Assembly: GCF_050315115.1 (NCBI RefSeq)
Contig: NZ_JBNPOJ010000029.1
Span: 1 to 12,484 of the forward strand
Reading direction: 5' to 3'
Length of the DNA stretch: 12,484 nucleotides
DNA from: Peptoniphilus_A sp022767005
GTDB taxonomy: Bacteria; Bacillota; Clostridia; Tissierellales; Peptoniphilaceae
Below the pieces are notes generated by a model that made no database searches, was not told the DNA's origin, and saw nothing but the letters and a program-made list of their open reading frames with translations. Positions 6,830 through 12,484 of the stretch are shown piece after piece. Position numbers and translations under genes: made by a program. The first letter of the stretch is position 1. Every line of letters begins with the position of its first letter.

Positions 6830-7441
6830 TTACTTTATAATCCTACTCCATCCAAAATTCATCGCTGCCTCCATCATGTCTATAAAATTTAAGGCTTCAT
6901 CATAAGGATATCTATGTGTAATTATCTCAAATAAAGGCGTACATGCCATAGTGTAGAGCACATGAAGCTCTTCATCATTTAAATTATTTGTTTCAATCTT
7001 TTTTCCCTTGAGAGCCTCAATTAATTTCTTAGCACCCTGAACTTCAAGATTAACTAAATCATGACGAATTGATTCAAATTCTGTACCTTGGGAACAGTTA
7101 AATAGTAAGTTAAAAATAGAATCATTTTGATAAATAAATTCCAACAATTCCTTATTACTATCATCAGATTTTTTTTCAAAAGCTTCCAAACCCTTTGTTT
7201 TAATTTCCTCTATTGCTTGGTTTGTCAATTCTTTATTTCTTTTATATAAGTGATTAATGGCAGGACTTACAATTGCCTTAAAAATATCCTCTTTAGATTT
7301 AAAGTGTTTATATATTGCACCAGGTGTAACTCCAGCATTTTTAGCGATAGTTCTTACAGAAGCTTCTTCAAATCCATGTTCTGAAAATTCATTCTTTGCA
7401 CTTCTTAATATTTTTTTTATTGTAATATCTTTATTCCTCAG
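6830..7441 (-). CDS. TetR-family transcriptional regulator upstream of the ECF/ABC operon
   Basis: The full frame gives 203 residues, normal for the family. The N-terminal helix-turn-helix is clear: EFSEHGFEEASVRTIA, then NAGVTPGAIYKHFKSKEDIF (about residues 20-55). The rest is a helical ligand-binding domain whose family I do not recognise. An in-frame TTG at about 7228 gives only a 132-residue protein without the DNA-binding domain, so it is not the start. The best start is CTG (7439-7441): a strong GGAGGTGA lies 6 nt upstream, a stop codon (TGA) lies just before it in frame, and no ATG, GTG or TTG is available upstream of the helix-turn-helix. A sequencing slip that hides a start in the neighbouring ATG frame (MEVTFTEE, then stop) is the alternative. 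It probably represses itself and perhaps the operon downstream. Confidence 0.85.
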   Translation of the reverse strand: MRNKDITIKKILRSAKNEFSEHGFEEASVRTIAKNAGVTPGAIYKHFKSKEDIFKAIVSPAINHLYKRNKELTNQAIEEIKTKGLEAFEKKSDDSNKELLEFIYQNDSIFNLLFNCSQGTEFESIRHDLVNLEVQGAKKLIEALKGKKIETNNLNDEELHVLYTMACTPLFEIITHRYPYDEALNFIDMMEAAMNFGWSRIIK

Positions 7442-7447
7442 TAAAAG

Positions 7448-7456
7448 TCACCTCCA
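7448..7456 (-). promoter_or_regulatory. Ribosome binding site that supports a CTG start
   Basis: TGGAGGTGA on the minus strand ends 6 nt before CTG (7439-7441). It is among the strongest ribosome binding sites in the window and is the main argument for a non-standard start of the TetR gene. Confidence 0.6.
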
Positions 7457-7475
7457 TATTTAAGATAACACTGTT

Positions 7476-7487
7476 TACTATATGGTA
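7476..7487. promoter_or_regulatory. Near-palindrome over the TetR -10 box
   Basis: TACTATATGGTA is symmetric at 10 of 12 positions and covers the probable -10 hexamer (7482-7487). It is a possible operator for autorepression; the symmetry does not extend further outward. Confidence 0.35.
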
Positions 7488-7511
7488 GCACTAACTAATT
7501 GCTTATGTCAA
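7482..7511 (-). promoter_or_regulatory. Probable promoter of the TetR gene
   Basis: A perfect -35 TTGACA (7506-7511) and a -10 TACCAT (7482-7487, 4 of 6) are separated by 18 bp on the minus strand, about 40 bp before the CTG start. The shared 10-mer (7492-7501) fills the spacer. Confidence 0.6.
7492..7501. repeat. Shared 10-mer TAACTAATTG, copy 2 (TetR promoter)
   Basis: An exact copy of 6705-6714, placed 4 bp upstream of the -10 box and inside the promoter spacer. See the first copy for interpretation. Confidence 0.35.
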
Positions 7512-7819
7512 GTCCTTTGTCTATAAGCACTAAAATAATATTTCCTTATTTAAAAGATAATCCATTTTAAATATAAATAAACTTAAAAAACAGCTTAGTT
7601 AAATTATCTAAGCCGTAATTATTGTATTGGATATTTATTATTATCATTGATTAAAACTTTTTATAATAGATTTTATCTATTCAGTTTACATTTATGCATA
7701 TTAATTCCTATAAAAACTCTTCAGATGTCTTTAAAATTTTATTAATCCTATTTTTGTATTGCTATTAATACTATCAATTTTTCACATTAAAACTCAATTT
7801 TTGCTAGCATTAATAATTT
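7512..7819. other. AT-rich intergenic region, probable 3' untranslated region of the kinase operon
   Basis: No gene is recognisable in the 308 bp between the TetR promoter and the kinase stop codon. It contains the minus-strand terminator at 7585-7613 and a small perfect AT hairpin (AATAGAT, TTT, ATCTATT at 7665-7681). No open frame with a ribosome binding site is seen on either strand. Confidence 0.5.
7585..7613 (-). terminator. Probable terminator of the response regulator/histidine kinase operon
   Basis: GCTTAG (7593-7598) and CTAAGC (7608-7613) form a 6-bp stem with a 9-nt loop. On the minus strand it is followed by TG and six T residues (7585-7590). It is 206 bp past the kinase stop codon, unusually far, but no better terminator lies in between. 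Confidence 0.6.
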
Positions 7820-9112
7820 TTAAATTAAATTAAAGCTAAATAAAACTTTGACACCTGGATAAGTGTTTTCAATAAAAATACTTCCTCCTAAAATTTCTGC
7901 TATTTGCTTTGATATGAATAATCCCATTCCATGAGTTGTAACATGACTTAAATCCGAATTTTGAACTTTCTCTATTAATTTTTCTTCTATTCCTTGACCT
8001 TCATCTTCCATGGAAATAAACATCTTATCATTCAAAGAGTAAGCTGATACCTTAATTATTCCATCTGTATAGCTTAAAGAATTCTTCAATACATTTTCTA
8101 CCATTCTATAAAATAAATTATTATTCATGTTTATTTTTACTTTATCAAGTTCATTGTCAAAAATTATTTCTCTATCAGGATATTCATTTAACTTTTCAAC
8201 TATTAATTTTCTAAGTATAGGTACAGGGTCTGCCATAGTAAATTTATCTTTACTAAGTGAACTTATACTCATTGTCAAATTTAAATCTTCTATTATATTG
8301 GAAATTTTTAATATTTGCTCTTGAATTTTCGTAATTTCTTCTAAATTTTTCTCCTCTTTTATTTCATTTAGACTCCAAGATATTTTTGCAAGTGGTGTTC
8401 TTATGTCATGGCTAATCCCCCTAATCCACTTTGCTTGTGTTGATTTCAAGTCCTGATACTTCATGTTCGCATCATTTATTGATTTTGATAGTTCTGAAAG
8501 CTCGCCAACTTCTTCTAACTTATCAAAGTCTTCTTCATAAAGCTGCTCTATTGATTTTTGGACAGGGTCTAACTTTTTAAAGATATTTTTTACATCTATT
8601 TTATACATTAAGTATACTAAAAACAAAAATATCAGCAAAAAGAAAGCTGATAACTTTAAGTTAAAGGCAAAACTTTTATAATCTACAAAATTTATTGGAA
8701 ACTTGTCAAAGGAATTTTTTGGATAGCCAAATACTATTAATCCGTCTCCTATTATATAAGTAAAGACTGGATAGTCATTTAAGTAATACCTAGTAAATCT
8801 TGCTATATCTGTAATCTCAAATTTATCTTTCACCTCATTTGGTTTATTAAAGCTTTCAATTACTTCTCCATTTTTATTAATCCTAATTGCCCAAATCTTT
8901 CTCCCTTCTAAATATTTTTTATTTTTTTTGTTTAAAAGTATTTCGCTTTTATTTTTGTCTACAAAATCAAATACTTCATTGGGATAAGGATTATTAGTTC
9001 TACTTTTGTAGCTAACATAGAGTATACTTAACAACATTAATACAAGAACAAATAATAATAAAATAATTCGAACAACAATTTTTGTAAATCTTTTTAAAAT
9101 ATAATTAAGCAT
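7820..9112 (-). CDS. Sensor histidine kinase with an extracellular sensor domain, partner of a LanFEG-type transporter
   Basis: A 430-residue membrane kinase. Helix 1 spans about 12-35 and helix 2 about 151-171, enclosing an extracellular domain of roughly 115 residues with conserved-looking blocks: DIARFTRYYLNDYPV at 102-116 and GDGLIVFGYPKNSF at 122-135. A linker is followed by the phosphoacceptor box SHDIRTP (H235), the N box with N340 and N344, the G1 box EDEGQGI (369-375) and the G2 box HGMGLFISK (394-402). The gene abuts the response regulator (TAAATG, no gap). A large extracellular sensor fits the NisK/SpaK and CprK style of kinase, which detect peptide antibiotics outside the cell, unlike BceS kinases that have almost no extracellular loop. 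The likely signal is a lantibiotic or other cationic peptide; the exact ligand is unknown. Confidence 0.9.
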   Translation of the reverse strand: MLNYILKRFTKIVVRIILLLFVLVLMLLSILYVSYKSRTNNPYPNEVFDFVDKNKSEILLNKKNKKYLEGRKIWAIRINKNGEVIESFNKPNEVKDKFEITDIARFTRYYLNDYPVFTYIIGDGLIVFGYPKNSFDKFPINFVDYKSFAFNLKLSAFFLLIFLFLVYLMYKIDVKNIFKKLDPVQKSIEQLYEEDFDKLEEVGELSELSKSINDANMKYQDLKSTQAKWIRGISHDIRTPLAKISWSLNEIKEEKNLEEITKIQEQILKISNIIEDLNLTMSISSLSKDKFTMADPVPILRKLIVEKLNEYPDREIIFDNELDKVKINMNNNLFYRMVENVLKNSLSYTDGIIKVSAYSLNDKMFISMEDEGQGIEEKLIEKVQNSDLSHVTTHGMGLFISKQIAEILGGSIFIENTYPGVKVLFSFNLI

Positions 9113-9814
9113 TTAAACATCCTCATCAGAAACTAATTTATAACCTAAACCCTTTATTGTGACTAAAATTTTTGGATTTTTGGGGTCTTCTTCTAATTTT
9201 TCTCGTATTCGGTAAATATGAGTAATTAGTGTATTCTCATAGCCGTAAGTTTCTCCCCATACTTCATCTAATATTTGATTAATTGATACAATTTTGTTCA
9301 AATTATTTGCCAAAAGATTTAAAATTTGAAATTGCTTAGCAGTTAAATTTTCTTCCTTATTATTTCTAATTAACATTGCCCTTTCTTTATCAAAGATAAC
9401 TTTACCTAACTTTATTCTACTCTCTGACATTGAGCCTAAACTTCTTCTAAGAACTGCCTCTATTCTCCAAAGAAGGTCTTCAGGCAAAAATGGTTTTACA
9501 ATATAATCATCTGCCTTATTTCCAAAACCTTCTCTTTTATCTTCAATTCCATCTAAAGCTGATAAAATTATTACAGGTACTCTTGATTTTTTTCTAATTT
9601 TCTTTAATAATTCAAAGCCACTTCCATCTGGCAACATTAAGTCCAAGATGATAAGATCCAAGTTGTTATTGATGATTTTAAATTCAGCTTCTGCTAAATT
9701 TTTTGCAGTTAGAACTTTTTTGTATCCCTTACTTACTAAGTATTTATATAAGCTTTCCAATAAATCCTTGTCATCATCAATTATTAAAATAATCTGTTCT
9801 CTATTTTCAATCAT
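9113..9814 (-). CDS. OmpR/PhoB-family response regulator
   Basis: A 233-residue two-domain regulator. The receiver domain (about 8-122) has the acidic cluster D13-D15, phosphoacceptor D58 in LIILDLMLPDGSG, switch residue S85 and conserved K107 before proline. The C-terminal winged-helix DNA-binding domain (about 133-228) includes the LTAKQFQILNLLA and THIYRIREKL segments, ending in GLGYKL. ATG lies 7 nt after AAGGAG. The gene is first in the operon with the kinase. It is divergent from the ABC transporter genes, whose promoter it should activate once phosphorylated. A TCAATAT direct repeat overlaps its own -35, so it may also control itself. The closest described counterparts are NisR, SpaR and CprR. 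Confidence 0.92.
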   Translation of the reverse strand: MIENREQIILIIDDDKDLLESLYKYLVSKGYKKVLTAKNLAEAEFKIINNNLDLIILDLMLPDGSGFELLKKIRKKSRVPVIILSALDGIEDKREGFGNKADDYIVKPFLPEDLLWRIEAVLRRSLGSMSESRIKLGKVIFDKERAMLIRNNKEENLTAKQFQILNLLANNLNKIVSINQILDEVWGETYGYENTLITHIYRIREKLEEDPKNPKILVTIKGLGYKLVSDEDV

Positions 9815-9839
9815 ATTAGATCTCCTTTTATTTTATTAT

Positions 9840-9867
9840 ATAATAACTTTCTTAATTCTCTAGTCAA
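9840..9867 (-). promoter_or_regulatory. Probable promoter of the response regulator operon
   Basis: -35 TTGACT (9862-9867) and -10 TATTAT (9840-9845) are separated by 16 bp on the minus strand, about 25 bp before the ATG. The -35 lies within one copy of the TCAATAT direct repeat. Confidence 0.55.
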
Positions 9868-9880
9868 TATCACTCAATAT
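9864..9880. repeat. TCAATAT tandem direct repeat, candidate response-regulator site
   Basis: TCAATAT occurs at 9864-9870 and again at 9874-9880, exactly 10 bp apart, one helical turn. OmpR-family regulators bind such direct repeats as side-by-side dimers. The first copy overlaps the -35 of the regulator's own promoter. Confidence 0.45.
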
Positions 9881-9888
9881 TTTAATTT

Positions 9889-9904
9889 GTGATGTAAAAG
9901 TGAT
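9889..9904. repeat. GTGAT tandem direct repeat, candidate response-regulator site
   Basis: GTGAT occurs at 9889-9893 and 9900-9904, 11 bp apart. A reverse copy (ATCAC) lies at 9869-9873, between the TCAATAT copies. The pair sits upstream of the transporter genes, as expected for activator sites. Confidence 0.4.
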
Positions 9905-9936
9905 CTTGCTGAAATTATATCTTTATTTTTAATTGC

Positions 9937-9942
9937 TAAAAT
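9937..9942 (+). promoter_or_regulatory. Possible extended -10 of the LanFEG-type operon
   Basis: TAAAAT preceded by TGC gives an extended -10 (TGcTAAAAT) 24 bp before the ATG. No good -35 is present, which would suit an activator-dependent promoter. An alternative is TTGTGA (9887-9892) with TGAAAT (9910-9915) at 17 bp. Confidence 0.35.
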
Positions 9943-9965
9943 ACATTCAAGGAAGGTGAAATATT

Positions 9966-10865
9966 ATGAATAACATACTAAAGGTTGAAAACTTGAAAAA
10001 ATTTTATGCAAGTGATTGTGTGTTGGATATTGAAAATCTTGAAATAGAAGAAAGTTCTATTTATGGTTTGATTGGACCTAATGGCGCCGGCAAATCTACA
10101 TTGATGAAACTAATTTTAGGTCTTGTAAAAAAAGATTCTGGAAAAATTTTCCTATTTGGAAAAGAATTAAATGAAAAAAATCAAAAAGAGTTCAATAGAG
10201 TCCTTGGAGCTTTAATAGAAAATCCATCTTTTTACGAACATCTCACAGGGTACGAAAATTTAGAAATTATTTGTATGCTCAAAAATATAAGTAAAAATGA
10301 AATCACAAGAACATTAGAACTTGTGGGACTTACAAGTGCTACAAATAAAAAAGCTAAAGAATACTCGCTTGGAATGAAACAAAGACTTGGGATTGCTATC
10401 GCTTTAATTGGACATCCCAAAATGTTAATTCTGGATGAACCTATTAATGGACTAGATCCACAGGGGATAGAAGAAATGAGAAATCTATTTAATAATATTG
10501 TGACGAATTCTTCCGCTAGCATTTTAATTTCATCTCATATCCTAGACGAAATAGAAAAAATATCTACCCATATTGGGATATTAAAAAGTGGAAAATTAAT
10601 TTATAATGGAAAGCTTTCTGATTATAGAATGATTCATCCTCCATTTATCTCCATTGAAACATCTGATAATATTAAAACCGCTTCCCTATTAAATATTTCT
10701 CAGAAAAATGTTAAAAATAAAAAACTAATCCTTGGAAAAAAATCTAATGATGAAATTGGAAAAATTGTTCATTATCTACACGGAAAAGTAGACATCTATC
10801 GAATCGAAGAAGAAAGGGAAAGCCTTGAAAAGCTATTTATAGCAGAAACCAAAGGAGTTAAATAA
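9966..10865 (+). CDS. Lantibiotic-immunity-type ABC transporter ATP-binding protein (LanF/CprA-like)
   Basis: A 299-residue ATPase with Walker A GPNGAGKST (37-45), signature YSLGMKQ (133-139), Walker B MLILDEP (153-159) and H191. The position of the usual Q-loop glutamine is glutamate: ALIENPSFY, with E85. This E-loop is described for lantibiotic-immunity ATPases and BcrA relatives and separates them from BceA-type ATPases. The protein also carries a C-terminal extension of about 80 residues (220-299), normal for the group. ATG follows GGAAGGTGA by about 7 nt. The gene overlaps the next permease gene by one base (TAATG). It should power two membrane partners that expel antimicrobial peptides from the membrane surface. 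The divergent two-component genes suggest induction by such peptides. Confidence 0.9.
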   Translation: MNNILKVENLKKFYASDCVLDIENLEIEESSIYGLIGPNGAGKSTLMKLILGLVKKDSGKIFLFGKELNEKNQKEFNRVLGALIENPSFYEHLTGYENLEIICMLKNISKNEITRTLELVGLTSATNKKAKEYSLGMKQRLGIAIALIGHPKMLILDEPINGLDPQGIEEMRNLFNNIVTNSSASILISSHILDEIEKISTHIGILKSGKLIYNGKLSDYRMIHPPFISIETSDNIKTASLLNISQKNVKNKKLILGKKSNDEIGKIVHYLHGKVDIYRIEEERESLEKLFIAETKGVK

Positions 10866-11617
10866 TGAAAAATTTAGAAAGTAAAAAAAATAAAAAGCTA
10901 GGAATAAATTTTTTATTGTTTATAATTTTTGCATCTCAAACCTTGATTCCAGTAGGAGTTACTTTTTCCAGAACTGCATTAAATTCTGCATATTTTTTAT
11001 ATGAGCTTTTAGATGCATATTTTTTTATTAGCTTATTGGTCAATCCAATTTTAATATCTTCATTGGCTAAAAAAGTAATTGAAATTGAAGAGAAAAACAA
11101 TATGTGGCAACTACAAATTAGCTTGGGAGAAAAAGTTACAGATATTTTATTAAATAAATTTAAAAATTTATCTTCTAAATTACTATTACTACAGATTATT
11201 CAATGGATACTCCTAATTGTTCTTTCAGAAAAATCAAAATGCTTTGTTTTTAATGTGGACGTTATAATTAGGCTTTTGCTTTTATTTATAGCTATCTTGT
11301 TTATCAATTTGTTTTTACTTGCTTTATTTATGATTATTGAAATGAAGACAAAAAAAGTTTATTTTACTTCTTTTTTGTCAATTATTGGAGCATTATCTGG
11401 AATTATATGTATGCTAACATCTCGATTGCTAAGCTATATAAATCCTTTTGCTTGGATTTCTTGCCTAATGAATATATCTTATATCAAAGAAGGAGATAAA
11501 TTTATAAAAATATTAAATCCATTACAATATTATATCCCAATAATATCACTCTTATTTTTAGTAATCAGCATTATTTATATGAAGAACATGAAAAAATTCC
11601 TTTTAGAAAAAGAATAA
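10865..11617 (+). CDS. Lantibiotic-immunity-type ABC transporter permease (LanE-like)
   Basis: A 250-residue membrane protein with about six helices (approximately 13-33, 48-68, 104-121, 132-157, 165-187 and 222-238). Between helices 2 and 3 lies EIEEKNNMWQLQ (73-84), resembling the short acidic segment that follows helix 2 in LanE/LanG and ABC-2 permeases. It has no large extracellular domain, unlike BceB permeases. The start codon overlaps the ATPase stop by one base, and AAAGGAG lies just upstream, so translation is probably coupled. It should pair with the next gene's product as a heterodimeric channel. Assignment to E rather than G rests on gene order and length, and is less sure than the family call. 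Confidence 0.8.
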   Translation: MKNLESKKNKKLGINFLLFIIFASQTLIPVGVTFSRTALNSAYFLYELLDAYFFISLLVNPILISSLAKKVIEIEEKNNMWQLQISLGEKVTDILLNKFKNLSSKLLLLQIIQWILLIVLSEKSKCFVFNVDVIIRLLLLFIAILFINLFLLALFMIIEMKTKKVYFTSFLSIIGALSGIICMLTSRLLSYINPFAWISCLMNISYIKEGDKFIKILNPLQYYIPIISLLFLVISIIYMKNMKKFLLEKE

Positions 11618-11627
11618 GGAGGAAAAA

Positions 11628-12344
11628 ATGTTAATATTAGAATTAAAGAAAACAAAATTTTTGAACTTATTGTTGGCATCAATTATAATACCATTACTTG
11701 CCAATATTTTTGGATTAATAAACTATCTTAATAACATTGAAATACTACGCTTTGAATGGAAAAGTCTTTGGACGCAAGTAACTTTGTTTTACTTTTCATT
11801 TTTCTTTATACCTCTTATAGCAATAGTCGTAGCAAGTCTATGGTCCGTAGAGCATAAGGCTAATCTAAAATTAGTACGAATTAGCCCAATAAAGAATATA
11901 TCCTTTATAATATCTAAAGGAACTTTATCTTTACTTATAATTGCTTTGACACAAATGTATTTTCTACTTTTATTTTATCTTGAAGGAAAGTTTATCTGTC
12001 ATTTTAAAGATACAAATTTTGGAATTTACATTTACTATATAAGTCTTAGTATTGTACTTTCACTACCTATGATTTTTGTTTTTCAATTTTTAGCAATAAA
12101 AATAAAATCTCTAGGCATAATAGTTCTTTTATCGACTTTTACATCAATACTAGGCTTTGCTTTAACCACACAAAATATATTACCTATATTGGCAAAGATC
12201 ATGGGTCTTAATTACCTATCCCTAGAACTAAATAACGGAAGGTTTATTAATACACAAAATTTAACATTATTATTTGTATTTGCTATTGCAGAGACAATTG
12301 TATTTTCTTATCTTACAAATAAGTCGTTAAAGTATGAAAAATAA
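11628..12344 (+). CDS. Lantibiotic-immunity-type ABC transporter permease (LanG-like)
   Basis: A 238-residue membrane protein with about six helices (approximately 12-32, 50-72, 97-118, 133-155, 161-181 and 211-228). Directly after helix 2 is VEHKANLKLVR (74-84), the counterpart of the acidic segment in the preceding permease. This shows that the two are related halves of one transporter. ATG lies 10 nt past the previous stop, after a strong AAGGAGG site. It is the last gene of the operon, followed by a terminator 22 bp downstream of the stop. It probably acts with the ATPase and the first permease to remove membrane-bound peptide antibiotics. Confidence 0.8.
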   Translation: MLILELKKTKFLNLLLASIIIPLLANIFGLINYLNNIEILRFEWKSLWTQVTLFYFSFFFIPLIAIVVASLWSVEHKANLKLVRISPIKNISFIISKGTLSLLIIALTQMYFLLLFYLEGKFICHFKDTNFGIYIYYISLSIVLSLPMIFVFQFLAIKIKSLGIIVLLSTFTSILGFALTTQNILPILAKIMGLNYLSLELNNGRFINTQNLTLLFVFAIAETIVFSYLTNKSLKYEK

Positions 12345-12365
12345 ATATGTAAATTGTAAATTTAT

Positions 12366-12398
12366 GGGTGAAGCATACAATTGCATCACCCAATTTTT
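12366..12398 (+). terminator. Rho-independent terminator of the LanFEG-type operon
   Basis: GGGTGA (12366-12371) pairs with TCACCC (12386-12391), and an inner GCA/TGC pair extends the stem past one A-A mismatch. The loop is TACAAT, and AATTTTT follows on the plus strand. Confidence 0.85.
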
Positions 12399-12445
12399 GC
12401 GACAAAAGCTATTTTAATATCGCTTAATATAAGTAGAAGTCTGAA

Positions 12446-12458
12446 ATAGATGATCTAT
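12446..12458. repeat. Perfect 6-1-6 inverted repeat near the right edge
   Basis: ATAGAT and ATCTAT flank a single G. A TTGACA hexamer follows on the plus strand at 12469-12474, so this may belong to the promoter region of a gene beyond the window. Nothing more can be said. Confidence 0.25.
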
Positions 12459-12484
12459 ACTCTATTCCTTGACATCAATACTAC

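Noticed and set aside
7630..7660. GATAATAATAAATATC-like sequence as a Fur box
   Set aside because: Only one half-site matches and it lies in the 3' tail of the kinase operon, far from any promoter.
9113..12344. BceRS-BceAB-type bacitracin resistance module
   Set aside because: BceB permeases are about 650 residues with a large extracellular domain, BceS lacks a big sensor loop, and BceA has a normal Q-loop. Here there are two compact permeases, a large sensor domain and an E-loop.
12345..12484. Transposase remnant or small peptide gene after the last permease
   Set aside because: Translations in all frames of this stretch are broken by stops and show no convincing transposase or double-glycine leader; only the terminator is supported.

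Overview
The window is AT-rich DNA with short intergenic gaps, strong GGAGG-type ribosome binding sites, rho-independent terminators, and TTG, GTG and CTG starts beside ATG. This fits a low-GC Gram-positive bacterium, probably an anaerobic Clostridia/Peptoniphilaceae-like organism; that placement is inference. There are no RNA genes, CRISPR arrays, phage genes or intact insertion sequences.

Region 1 (about 1-7500, all minus strand) is a transport locus. A TetR-family regulator (6830-7441, apparently starting at CTG) precedes a hairpin terminator, a promoter region with a Fur-like inverted repeat, and a tight five-gene operon (6660 down to 489). The operon encodes a membrane S component of the MptD/Trep_Strep type, an EcfT-like permease, a fused double-ATPase EcfA protein, and two exporter-fold ABC half-transporters. 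It ends at a strong terminator (447-480). A second TetR-family gene, of which only the first 45 codons are present, follows at the window edge with its own promoter and palindromes. From memory, the same set of parts (ECF S, T and A plus two ABC half-transporters) occurs in streptococcal haem (sia) and equibactin (eqb) loci. Together with the Fur-like box this suggests uptake of iron as haem or a metallophore. The substrate is not shown by the sequence.

Region 2 (7820-12398) is a peptide-antibiotic sensing and resistance module. A response regulator and histidine kinase are transcribed leftward. A three-gene LanFEG-type ABC transporter (ATPase plus two six-helix permeases) is transcribed rightward and ends at a terminator. 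The 151-bp divergent promoter region carries two sets of helical-turn-spaced direct repeats that are good candidates for response-regulator binding sites. No lantibiotic precursor or modification gene is present, so this looks like stand-alone immunity or resistance (as in Cpr-type systems) rather than producer self-protection.

The gaps over 300 bp are 136-488 (promoter and operators of the edge TetR gene, then AT-rich sequence and the operon terminator) and 7442-7819 (TetR promoter, then a terminator probably serving the kinase operon). The last 140 bp hold the lan-type terminator and no recognisable gene.
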